This document shows, piece by piece, positions 1-10,200 of a DNA stretch of 64,000 nt (positions are counted from its first letter, which is position 1; each line of letters starts with the position of its first letter). Made by a program: the position numbers and the translations under genes. This DNA is from Norana najaformis (lineage: Eukaryota; Annelida; Clitellata; Crassiclitellata; Hormogastridae), in assembly GCA_964023275.1 (NCBI GenBank), contig OZ029921.1, forward strand, positions 30,562,730 to 30,626,729, given 5' to 3'. The notes under the pieces were generated by a model that worked only from the letters and a program-made list of their open reading frames with translations, did not search any database and was not told the DNA's origin.

Positions 1-150
1 CGAAAGTGGCGGAGAAGCACCCTTCAGCGAGAGGAAGGTTGACGATAATTGGGCCAAGACGTCGAAGCATAGGCCTACTTTTAATCGGACGATAAGAATG
101 AGGTCCAAGGCACACTGTTTATCAGAGGATGATAGAGATTACGAATCTCA
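1..150 (+). CDS. candidate 3' part of an internal coding exon, gene unknown
   Basis: Read from base 2, this stretch is open for about 49 codons and ends in CA followed by GTAAGTG at 151, a textbook splice donor. The predicted peptide is polar and rich in charged residues (for example KVDDNWAKTSKHRPTFNRT and SEDDRDYES), as in a disordered region, and matches no family I recognise. The exon begins outside the window. The next candidate exon (301..345) continues in the right phase. Short open segments with a donor do occur by chance, so this is a suggestion only. Confidence 0.35.
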
Positions 151-300
151 GTAAGTGAACCTTGCTTTTTGTTCTTGAGTTGTTGATTTAAACTCTTTCA
201 AAATGTGTTTTTGCTGCGGTCATAGTCATCAAAATCCGCAAAATTCAAAAGATTCGGAGTCGTTAAAGATAACAGTAATTTAACCCAAAATTGTTTTCAG

Positions 301-345
301 CACCAAAACTGTTAAAATCACTCTCCACTATGTCAAAGGACAAAG
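301..345 (+). CDS. candidate 45-bp microexon following 1..150
   Basis: The segment lies between TTGTTTTCAG and GTATTT, so it has plausible acceptor and donor sites. Joined to 1..150 (phase 2), it reads without a stop as TKTVKITLHYVKGQ and leaves phase 2 again. I could not find a convincing further exon downstream, so the transcript cannot be completed. It could be a chance pair of splice signals. Confidence 0.25.
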
Positions 346-359
346 GTATTTCTGCTAAA

Positions 360-1140
360 TTATAAGATATTTTGGGTAAACGTGTTCTGTTGAATCCCAG
401 ATTTTCTTCGTTTCGATATCGAAGACTCCTTCAGAGTTTCCTTTCTCTTCCTATCTTTCTTCTTACTGGAAAATGCTCCATTTGCCCTCTCAACTTACTT
501 ATCCTTTCCTCTGTATATCTCTACTCCATCAGCCCTTTTTCTTCTATTCTTATTCTCTCGTTCTGCTTACCTATTTTCCACGGCCTCCATTTACTTTCTG
601 GTTCTATCGCCATCTCCATCTCACTTAGTAACATCTCCATTCCACGACTCATGTTCAGCTTCTACTCGCTCTTTACTTTCTAGTTTCAAATGCTGCTTTA
701 GTATCTCAACTGTTGATTTTGAACCTCCAATGCGCCCTGTCTCGCTTCAGCTGCGGCTTCCAATTCGACACTTCTCGTTTTTCTATGCGGTTTCTGTTTA
801 TAGTCTCTAAGCTTTAACTTGCTGCTTTTGCATCGGCATTTCGACGTGCCTGTGCTTTCCATCTCAATCGTTGTTCCATCCTTTCCTTTATCTCTCCACT
901 TGTTGCCTTTCTTTCCTTTCTAGTTCCATTCGCTGCTTTCCGTGCGAGCACCAACGTAATAAAATGCGCGTGGGCCAGAATCACTGCTGATGTCAGCCCG
1001 CCTACATGCAGGGCGCCGTAATCTAAACACAAGGAAATCAACAACCCAATGACCCATCCGCTTGACGTTGTGGAAACTTCCAATACAAAAGCGTGCTTAA
1101 AATATACTTAATCATCACCAAAAAATCACGCTCAGTGTAC
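360..1140. other. intergenic; strand-asymmetric, no gene recognised
   Basis: The minus strand is purine-rich and gives Arg/Lys/Glu/Gln-rich pieces in several frames that look like a broken coiled coil, for example ERMEQRLRWKAQARRNADAK near 820..950. The frame is interrupted often and there is no family signature. It may be a decayed coding remnant or a by-product of base composition. Confidence 0.3.
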
Positions 1141-1169
1141 GTGACCGTGTATTTTTGCATGCATGTAAA

Positions 1170-1250
1170 GTCTGTCTGTGGGTGTGTGTGTGTTTCTGTT
1201 TGTCCGTCCGTCCATCTGTACATCCGTCTGTCTGTCTGTCCGTAAAGGCA
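1170..1250. repeat. CTGT/CCGT and GT simple repeat
   Basis: Tandem tetranucleotides of the TCTG/TCCG kind with a short GT run. Open frames on both strands here come from the repeat. Confidence 0.8.
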
Positions 1251-1259
1251 CTTACAGAA

Positions 1260-2050
1260 GATGCTTTTAGCCAAACGACGGCTTTTAATCGTAGTAATAG
1301 AACGGCCGAGCGATGTCCATTGTGGGCGTCTTGTACGTTCGCCGTTCCCTCGATACGCGAGGGGGCCCCGCCGCCCCCGCCTCCGCCGCCGACCGGTGGA
1401 AGGGAGGACCGGGGCATGGAGGGAGGAAATGGACAAACGGCGGCCGGGGTCGTGTCAGCGTGAAGTGGCCGCATTAGGGCCGGCGTTGCCAGTCGATGGG
1501 GCAATGGTTGGCAATCGTCGTCGTCGGTTGCCATTAGAAGGCGAGCGGCGTCGGCAAACAATTAACTGGCGAAGAGATTGAAAGTCATTGAAAAGCTGTC
1601 AGAAACTGTTTAACTACATTCCAATCAACAGCTCTCAACGCCGTATCGACAGAACCAGACGGATGCTGGCGGTCCTGCTGCTGGTAGCGGTGATGGTGGT
1701 GGTAGTGACGGTGATGGTGCTATGAAATATTAATTGACGCGAGGTCGTCGTTTGATTTCTGGCATCGCAGAGATCTGTAAACAGAGACGGTGCCAAGTGG
1801 AATAGCGCTTCCCCGGTGCCGCTCAGCCATTGACATCAATATCAATCCAAGACCTCGATTGTTACATGGTGCGGCAAACAACCTCCTTATTAAGTTACCC
1901 CTCCAGAAGAAGAAGTCACCCTTGGCAGCAAAGCTCGGTTGGGGTCTCTTTTCATCGTTTAGAATACCCGTAACGCCTTCATTTGTTTAGCTTCGGTGTA
2001 TGTCGCTGGTAGTGGCTACCGTTCACAGCGCGTTGTCAGTGGTTCGTTAA
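1260..2050. other. non-repetitive GC-richer intergenic DNA
   Basis: CpG-containing sequence (a run of CCGCC near 1370..1395) with no codon structure or splice pattern that I can support. A GGT/GTGGTGGT-type run lies at about 1670..1725. It could be regulatory DNA upstream of scrt; nothing proves it. Confidence 0.3.
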
Positions 2051-2054
2051 CTAC

Positions 2055-2096
2055 ATTTGTGTTAACAAATGCATTACTTACTTACTTAATTACTTC
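2055..2096 (+). repeat. 3' end of an interspersed repeat with ACTT tail
   Basis: The words GTGTTAACAAATGCATTACT and (ACTT)n recur at 52739..52771 and, inverted, near 27190..27250. This is the shortest of the three copies. Confidence 0.5.
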
Positions 2097-2099
2097 GTT

Positions 2100-3180
2100 T
2101 CCAAAAGAATTTGTCATCTGGAATTGTTTATGGTTCTCTTGTTGTAAGAATTGCAAGGTAAGTTTAGATAGGAAAGGATGACGTTAAGTAAGTAAGGAGA
2201 AATTACTACAGAGTCAGTTATGAAAGGTTGGGTGAGGAAATGGGAAGTTATGACAGACGCTCATCCTTTGTTGGGGAACTATAAACGTAATGTGGCCAAC
2301 GTAACGTACACTCACTGCAGTAGAGAGCATTGTTTGATTGACAAATGAATAATAGTGTCTGATTCTCGGCCACTGAAGTTGTATACTATTAGACCAGACA
2401 CAAACTGTTAAAAGCAATATAAACATCTGTAATACAATAATGGGTTAGAACTCCGACCTCAAAAATTAAGCGGTATAGAAATAACACGATTTGATTATCA
2501 TATACTTTCATCACTTGACAGAACAGTGAGGAGGGGTATGGAAAACAAAGGGCAAAGGGCAAAGGGATGAAGGGAAGGAAGCAAGGAGACAGAAAGGGGA
2601 GGCAGAAAGGCAGATAGAAGGAAGAAGCAGTGGCGCAGAGAAGCAGGCAGCCATGACAGGAATGTGGAATTTGGGTTCCAACTCTAATAAGAGAAGTTTA
2701 GACCAGTTGCTGATATATATATATATGTATATATATATATATTATATATATACAGTGTCTGATGTTGGCAGACAATAAACTTTCAATTGGCACCTGGCCA
2801 AGAAATCAGCAGCGAAGAGCGAGTTGAAATTCAAGAGCAGGTTCTTCTCAGACATTTATATTCACGATGCATCGTCCTGGCTATTAGCATCCATCCAATC
2901 TAATCTGGAGACTTCTATAGCGCCGTTATCGTGATACTCAAGCTGAAGGTAGCTGAAAACCTCCTGATGGTCCTTCCATCCTGTCAAATAGCGCGAATTC
3001 AGCTTCAGCTGAACTCTGAACTCTGATGCCCCCTCAGCTGCGGCGGTCACTGTGTTGCGTGACAGCAATCACTGGTTGCGCGTACCTCAGCGCGGATCTC
3101 ATTCCAACTGTGTCTGATGACTTATAAGGTCTTCAGTGGACATTGCACCACAGTATTTAGTCACAAAAACTGCAATCCTG
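2100..3180. other. intergenic, nothing recognised
   Basis: A purine-rich patch at 2540..2640, an AT run at 2718..2753 and otherwise unique sequence. A 68-codon open stretch on the minus strand (3068..2862) has normal-looking composition but no recognisable domain and no flanking splice evidence. Confidence 0.3.
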
Positions 3181-3187
3181 GAGCCGC

Positions 3188-3261
3188 CACTCACACACAC
3201 GCACACACGCACACACGCGCACACGCACACGCACACGCACACACGCACACACGCACACACG
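3188..3261. repeat. CA/CACG microsatellite
   Basis: Alternating CA repeats with regular CACG interruptions. Confidence 0.9.
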
Positions 3262-3696
3262 CTGGCTTCAATGTTTGATAATGTCTTACTATCATTATCA
3301 TTTTGCATCCTCACATCACGGTTCAAGACATTTCTGTTTAAAGTTTCCTTTGGCTGCCATTTCTGACAATGCTGAACACTAGGAGGGGGGGACCGGTCTT
3401 CCCGGAAATTTTTAACAACGATTTTGATGACAAACTTAGGCCTGCACTGCACACGTGTCGTCATAAAGATGTCCTTACTGTTCGTCAGCACCTTTGCCGA
3501 TCTGTTACCCTTATCGCCTACAAAATGTCATCCCCTATGCTGTTGTTACAGTTCTGACTTAAGGGTGTGACTATTGATAAAAATATTTTCAAAACATTCC
3601 CATCCTTAAACTGTAGGCAATTTTAGACTGTATCTCCATTTTTTATCATTCCCGACCGCCCTCTGCGAGTGAGTGAGTGAGTGGTTCGGTCGGTCT

Positions 3697-3936
<240 letters not shown>

Positions 3937-4079
3937 ATAGACATTCTCATAATTTCAGAACAGCTGGCCAAATCGGAAGTTAAATAATACTGGACCAAGA
4001 CGCAACACTTGCTGTCGGTCGTAATGGTCTCTGCCAGGCCATCGAACAGGTAGAATAACATCACACACGCGTCAGTATT

Positions 4080-4440
4080 CAGCAGCAGCAGCAACAGCAG
4101 CAGCAGTGCCCCAAGCGACGAGCACGTACAATCGTCAATCGCGGTGGCGCTCGTCTTCTCCCGCCTTTTCCGACGATGACGCCACTCGTCTGCAACAGCC
4201 GCATCCGATGACTGCCTCTCCCAGTCTCCGCAGCACGGAAGCAGACGGATGCGTGCGTTCGAACGCGCAGATTCTTGGCGCTGGCCGCGATTGGCTGGCA
4301 CCGACCGCTTGGGGGCGTGGCCTGTAGCGCTCGTGCGACCAACGACCGGCTGGCGCAAGTGACTACATTAATTCGGACTTGTTGAAGCGGAGCGATTTGC
4401 ACCGTAATTCGGTGTTTCCGAAGTGGGAGCTATACCTCTG
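4080..4440. other. unique GC-rich intergenic block with CAG run
   Basis: Begins with imperfect CAG repeats (4080..4106) and continues as CpG-rich unique sequence. Open frames on both strands overlap without preference. Possible upstream regulatory DNA of scrt. Confidence 0.3.
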
Positions 4441-5880
4441 CCGTTAAGACGGGAAAAAATCATTTCCCCGTTATATTATATCCCCATCTGAGACTCTACG
4501 GAGGTAATCGCTGCTTCGGGGCTTTTGCATTTGCTTAAGTCGATTTAATGCCAATAAGATTCGTGTGCACAACTTTGTGTTTCGTTCCTTGAAGGAAGGT
4601 TTTTTAAAATTCACAATGCTGCCATTAAATTTTTACGCCTAGTTTTTAAACCTGCTACACTTAATTTCAAATCTAGTCTCGACAGGTATTACAAAATAAT
4701 CGATAGGTAGAATAAAAAATCTCCAAAGGTATGGTAATAATTCTTTTACTGCACACCTTCCTTAAAATAGGTCCCCACTTGCAGGCATGGCCCTTGGAAT
4801 GAACGCGTTTTAGCTGAAGCGCACACTACTACACTGCAATCCTACAATAAGCGGATTAGCTTCCTTATGCCTTGCATAAGAGGGTTGGTACAGTCGAAAG
4901 GTCAAAAGGGCAAATTGCTAATTTCAATTGATTAACTGGAATTCAAACTCTGGCTGCAAAGTTGAAAAGACGAAGGCAATTTCTGACGACCAAATTTTCA
5001 GTTTTAAGAACACATTTTATATTATTCTTAATATTAATATTATTATTAGTATTTTACTCTAATATAATAATATATAGATGAGCTTTTTCGCTTATCTCTG
5101 TTTTTGTAGAACTTTAACGTAAGGTATCGACATTTAAAAGATTTATATAGCACCGTCAAAAATCTATCAGTAAAACTATACAGTAATATGAATTTATATT
5201 CATATATTACATTACCATATAAGCAAAAGGGTTACATATTACCACTTAATCACATTTTACCTATTTAAAAAACCTTTCTGTCACGAGTCTTGTTAGGCCT
5301 ACACTTCGTGAGCAATGCTATTCACCGTAGTATGGAATGTTAATGCTTTATACATGATGTTAATGCTATTACAATATGGCAATGCATGTTTTGTGTTAAT
5401 GTTAATGTTATCACATAATACCAGCTTTATTAGTGTTGTCTACAGCTGTCAAATGTGACTACAATAAATGCTTCATGATAAAATGACCTAAAATGACTTT
5501 ATCATAAAAATGTTGATGCTGTTATAACAAGTCGAAGATTTTGTAGTATAATAATGTTATTATGATAGGCATGTGTTAATGTTATAGCTTGTTAGTGACA
5601 TCACATTACCTAATCCTAATTACTTTAGAATTTTGAAGCACTTAGGCAACGCAACATGTTGACATGTTAATACACTCTTGTATTAAATTAATAATGCTAT
5701 GATAAAGCAGTGTTGTTTTGGCGCACATGAGCTAAGATCTAAGATCTTTACTACGGCAATGTTAGTATTTGCATATTCATATATTTATATGACTATGCAA
5801 ATATGCATATCCATATTACACCTGGTTACAAATCATTGCATCATATTTTATCACATTAAATCACATAAAATCAATTACTG
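4441..5880. other. AT-rich intergenic DNA with degenerate TTAATGTTA repeats
   Basis: No gene. Between about 5320 and 5700 the words GTTAATGTTA, GTTAATGCTA and AATGTTAT recur irregularly, as in a worn tandem array. An ATTTATATAGCAC copy of the dispersed 3'-tail motif lies at 5141..5153. Confidence 0.45.
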
Positions 5881-6946
5881 AGCGGAAAAATTAACTCTGC
5901 GTCCGAATCGAGAGATGCTAGCTATAGGGTAAGTTTTTCGGAGGCGGATAATTTGTGTTCGCGGTTGCTGATGCTGATGCTTGTGGTGCCGTTGATGGTG
6001 GGTCCTCCTGTGGGAGTGATGGATGGCTGGGCCGTGCAGCGCCCCCATCGCCGACCTACGCCGTCGTTCAACACTTGCTACACGACAAGTGGTGTGCGCC
6101 AGCATCTCAGTCGGCGCCTGAGGAGTAGGAGGAGGAGCAGGAGAAGCAGGAGGAGGCAACGGTGTTGCTGCTGCTGATGCAGGTTGCAGAGGCTGGTGGT
6201 GATGCGCCTGCAGCGGCGGCGGAGGCGGCATTATAAAAATTGCACCAGCGTTTTTCGTCGCCAGTTGCGCGGATGCTGTTGGTCGAAGGAGGAGACGTTC
6301 AGAGGAGGAGCAGGAGGAAGAGGAGGAGCATCACGAGAGGAGACTGGCTGCTACTGTTGCTGCTGCAGGGATAGGGAGAGAGGGAGAGACGCGTGCAGAG
6401 GCAGGGTGTGCGGTCGAGGAATTCAGCGTGCGGTCCGTTTCGCTGGATTTGATGACCGGGCGAAGGCAGTCAATCGTGACCATCGTTCCGGATGAGTGGA
6501 CACAGGAGAAAGCTATTGCGACTGTCCAAATTAAACAAGACCACTTGATTCTTCCGACGAAGAACTCCACCAAGATCTTAACTAAGGAAAACGCATCTGT
6601 TATTTAATTGGCGACAACTTCAGGAAGAACGATTCCGTGGACGACGAACTGTCGAAAGAATTGTAACAAGAACGCACCTGTAGCAAAAGCGTTTCCGGTC
6701 TACGGAACTTGAAGAAGAGAAGCTTGAGTTGCTGTTGTCAATAGCTAGGACCTCATGAGCTGAGAAGAAGCCGGTGAATTCAGAGGACTAAGACGTGACA
6801 TAGCGTTAGGAAGAAAACTTATGCCATCCTTTACCTCGACGAGGTATGTAGTCTGAGCCACGAAGAAGCCGAAGAATTCTGAGGATAAAGTGAGTAAGAT
6901 TTCTACCACCCTCTTCGCCCTTCGACTCGGATATCCGGTGGGCAGA
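5880..6946 (+). promoter_or_regulatory. 5' flank and probable 5' UTR of scrt
   Basis: GC-rich, CpG-containing sequence with GGAGGAGCAGGAGGA runs (6120..6170 and 6290..6340) directly precedes the first coding exon. No in-frame ATG lies near the SNAG start. A donor-like GTGAGTAAG occurs at 6890, so an alternative upstream splice cannot be excluded. The proline/histidine-rich reading on the minus strand (6231..5875) is composition-driven. Confidence 0.4.
6232..6239 (+). promoter_or_regulatory. possible TATA box of scrt
   Basis: TATAAAAA sits between a GC-rich purine/GGCGG block and the scrt coding exon, about 710 bp before the start codon. A start site near 6262..6270 would leave a purine-rich 5' UTR of roughly 680 bp. 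Position and motif are the only support. Confidence 0.25.
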
Positions 6947-7220
6947 ATGCCGAGGTCGTTCCTCGTGAAGAAGAAGGGCGATCGAATCTTCCGCAGCTAT
7001 CGAAGCGACGGCTCCGATGCCCTGGCGGTTGTCGGAAGAGATGTCGCCGTAGGGTGTGATGACCCCGACGGGGGAAGACTGCCCCCGACCACCGTCTGGC
7101 CCCTCGTCAGCGACGAGGTCAAGGACGCCTCTGACGTCATCAGGAACAGCGCTTCCGATCTGTTCATTCCACTTCCGGCGCTCGTTCAACCGCTGGCCGT
7201 TCGTGTGAACAACCACAACG
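6947..7220 (+). CDS. scrt: scrt coding exon 1 (SNAG domain)
   Basis: Encodes residues 1-91 plus one base. It ends AACCACAACG before the donor GTGAGT at 7221. Residues after SNAG ([13 protein letters not shown] and onward) are less conserved, which is usual for the family. Confidence 0.93.
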
Positions 7221-10200
7221 GTGAGTTTCGTGTTTCGTAAAGAATTACCGGCCGACACGCAAGATTTGAAGTATCAAGTATCAACAGGTGACATTTATAT
7301 AGCGCTTCTTGCAGGAAAACTATTCATTATAGGTCTATTAAGTGTGTATAGTGATCAGCCGTTGTTTTCTTATCATTACCCTACAAGGTTATAGGTTACC
7401 TCACCTTATCTTCACCTACCCTATATATAGGATACGCTAAATAAAGAATCGAGTTTGACATTTCGCCACGAGAATTGCACAGATTTTATAGGATATGTAT
7501 TCTTTTCCTTTGCATGCGACTCATTTGATCACATTGCATTGACCAAATTATATATATGTATATATATATATATATATAACGCTGTCAGATGATTCGCTTG
7601 TAAATGAAATGAATGCTCCAAAACATCCAATAATATATATATATATATATACAAAAATATATATGTACACACATATGATGACAAAATCACACATACAAAG
7701 TGGTCAAATGAGTCGCCTGTAAAGGAAAAGAATGCGCCGAAATATCCAATAATATATCTTTATTATTATATTCATTCGAAGAGCATAAAAATTCGTTTCT
7801 CGCTCTGTTATAATAACATCTAGAAATTCTGCAGAAATTCTGCAGAAATTCTACAGAAATTCTGTCAAATTTCTAGATGCTATTAAAACAACGGGAGACG
7901 AACGTTTAAGCTCTTCGAATGAAATTTCGTGAAATTAATAATGCACCATAGATTTGAAAGTTGTTTCATCAATTATTTCTGCGGCTTGATCCCTGTGAGT
8001 ATAATTATTATTATATTATTTCTGCATTTATTAAGCGCCACTTTCTAATGATTGAGCATCAGTCGATGGCGCTGAGCAACTGTGAGTGAAGGATTTGCTC
8101 AAGATCCCTACACAGTAACGGTCTATAAGGGGAGGCTCGAACCTGTACTCAACCCGTTGCTACACACAGTTGCTGTTTTGGCATTTAACTGATAAATTAC
8201 TGTTACACAACACAGCTCGACATTCCGGGAAGCTTTCCTAGATCGCTTTCTCAGGGTGCGCTCTGGATTTCTCGACCCATTTAGAGAAAAACCGACGGAT
8301 TTAAATAAGCAACTGTTCGTATACAATGCACAGATAGACAATAAACTCCACCACTGCCTTTAGCCGGGTAGTGCTAGTCCCAAGCCTGGATAAAGGAGGA
8401 GGGCGACGTCAACGGCCTTTGATGCCATAAAATGTCGTTAAACATTGGAACTACTATACAATGCATCGAAAACATGCTGACACAGTTTACAAAAACTCTT
8501 GCATTCGATAACGCGAATGCCTGGACTTTACAACAGCTGGTCTATATACAGGTCCCTTCCTTTGCGCCGTTTCTGGCTGCAATTGACTTCGGTTGTGTTA
8601 CGGCGCTATATAAATTGTCTTATCTTATTATTATTAATAATATATATATATCGCGTTGTATCTGTCCGAATGTTGTGGTTGGCATACTGGACTCTTACCC
8701 GAAAGGTCGTGGGTTCATAACCCCGCCAGGGTAGAAATTTGTTTCCAGATTTCGGCTCCACTCGCGACCCCTAGCCAACTCAGCTGTTATGACCGTACGC
8801 TTTCAGTGCGAAGATCAGGCGGCTACGGAGGGCCAACCGCCCTCATATGCCGAGGCTAAGAAAAATGAAGTCGCTAGCACTTCACACTCACATGCAGGCT
8901 GGCTTAAGGCACTGTTCCTGTTGACTGCAGTTGATTCTTGAACCCTTGTACAGCGCCCTTTTCTTCGGCCTCGGCTGTGCTACGGCGCTATATAAATTGT
9001 CTTATTATTATTATTATTATTATTGTTCTCTCTTCTTCTATATGAATGTATACAACTATATGGTTGTATTGTATACATATTGTATTTACAATATATATTA
9101 TATACACTTATAATGCATTGTATTGCATTTATCTGCATTGCATTTTATTCTATACATATCGTGTATTGTAATGTTTTGCCTTGAATTCTATTGTCTTGCA
9201 TTGTGTTGTCTTGCATTGTATTGCATCGCGTTGTATTGTATTCCATGGACTGTATTGGTGAATGCATAGAATACGTAGGAATGGCACTAGGGTATTCTGT
9301 TTGATAGGCTATTCTGCCTTATTCTGTTAAGGCACAATCTCTGGCCATGTTTTAAGGTGCATTCATTTAGACAGCGCTTTCAATAGGTAGCTAAAGGCGC
9401 TAAACAAATTTCAGACACACACATACAAAGACACAATGCGTTCAACATCGTCTGGAGGCTGCACCTCACTCGACTGTGGTTTCCGTCGGTAAACCTTTAA
9501 TTGAGCTAATATGTTCGCGAGAGTTTTATCATCATTATCATCATCATCATCATCGTCATAATCATCATCAACATCATCACCACCGCCATCAGCAGCAGCA
9601 GCATTATCATCATTATCATCAGCAGCGGCATCAACATCATCACTAGCATCATCATCATCATCATCATCATCATCGTCATCATCGTCATATACAATATGTG
9701 TTACCTATTATTTATTGTCTATCTGTGAGTTATCTTTTAGGCTACCTGCAGTCTGTTGTATGTTATGCATCCCATTTCATTGTGTTATTGATAGCTTTGC
9801 TATTATTGTTATTGTTATTACCTTTATTGATCTGAAAATAAGCCATATACTAATATTTGTAGGTTACATACAGTATATGTATGTATTTCGTATGTCTCTG
9901 CGTAGGCTATATGTATGATTCGGCGCCATTCCTGTTTCCGCGTCACTTTCCATTGGATGGATCGTCCTTCTATTCCACCGACCGCACAGAGGTCATCCAA
10001 CCGATTGACCTCTTGTCTCACCGCGGAGTGACAATCGCCGATAGGTCAAAGGTCATCCGTCGCGAACTGGACACGAGTTCTACGGAGGATTTGACGCCGT
10101 CGGTCGAACTCAAGACCCTCGACTGTTGCACGAACGCCATCACCGCCACCTGCAGCAGCAACATCAGCATCAGACCCATCTCCCCACACAGCTCCAGCAG

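Larger units (their letters stand above)
7221..9905 (+). other. scrt: scrt intron 1 (2,685 bp)
   Basis: GT at 7221 and AG at 9904-9905 give a phase-1 intron. It is loaded with repeats: a three-copy inverted repeat family, a fold-back element, a tRNA-Lys SINE and a CAT/ATC array, each listed separately. A second AG about 45 bp upstream (TTTGTAG near 9857..9863) is a competing acceptor, but 9906 fits the phase. Confidence 0.9.

Noticed and set aside
2862-3068. 68-codon minus-strand frame
   Set aside because: Composition looks normal, but there is no domain, splice context or neighbour exon.
5875-6231. Proline/histidine/glutamine-rich minus-strand protein
   Set aside because: Shadow of the GC-rich 5' region of scrt on the opposite strand.
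6890-6946. Upstream start for scrt adding 19 residues
   Set aside because: The codon is GTG, and the SNAG motif works only at the N-terminus.
8671-8745. Functional tRNA-Lys gene
   Set aside because: A and B boxes are present, but the acceptor stem does not pair and a SINE body and tail follow.
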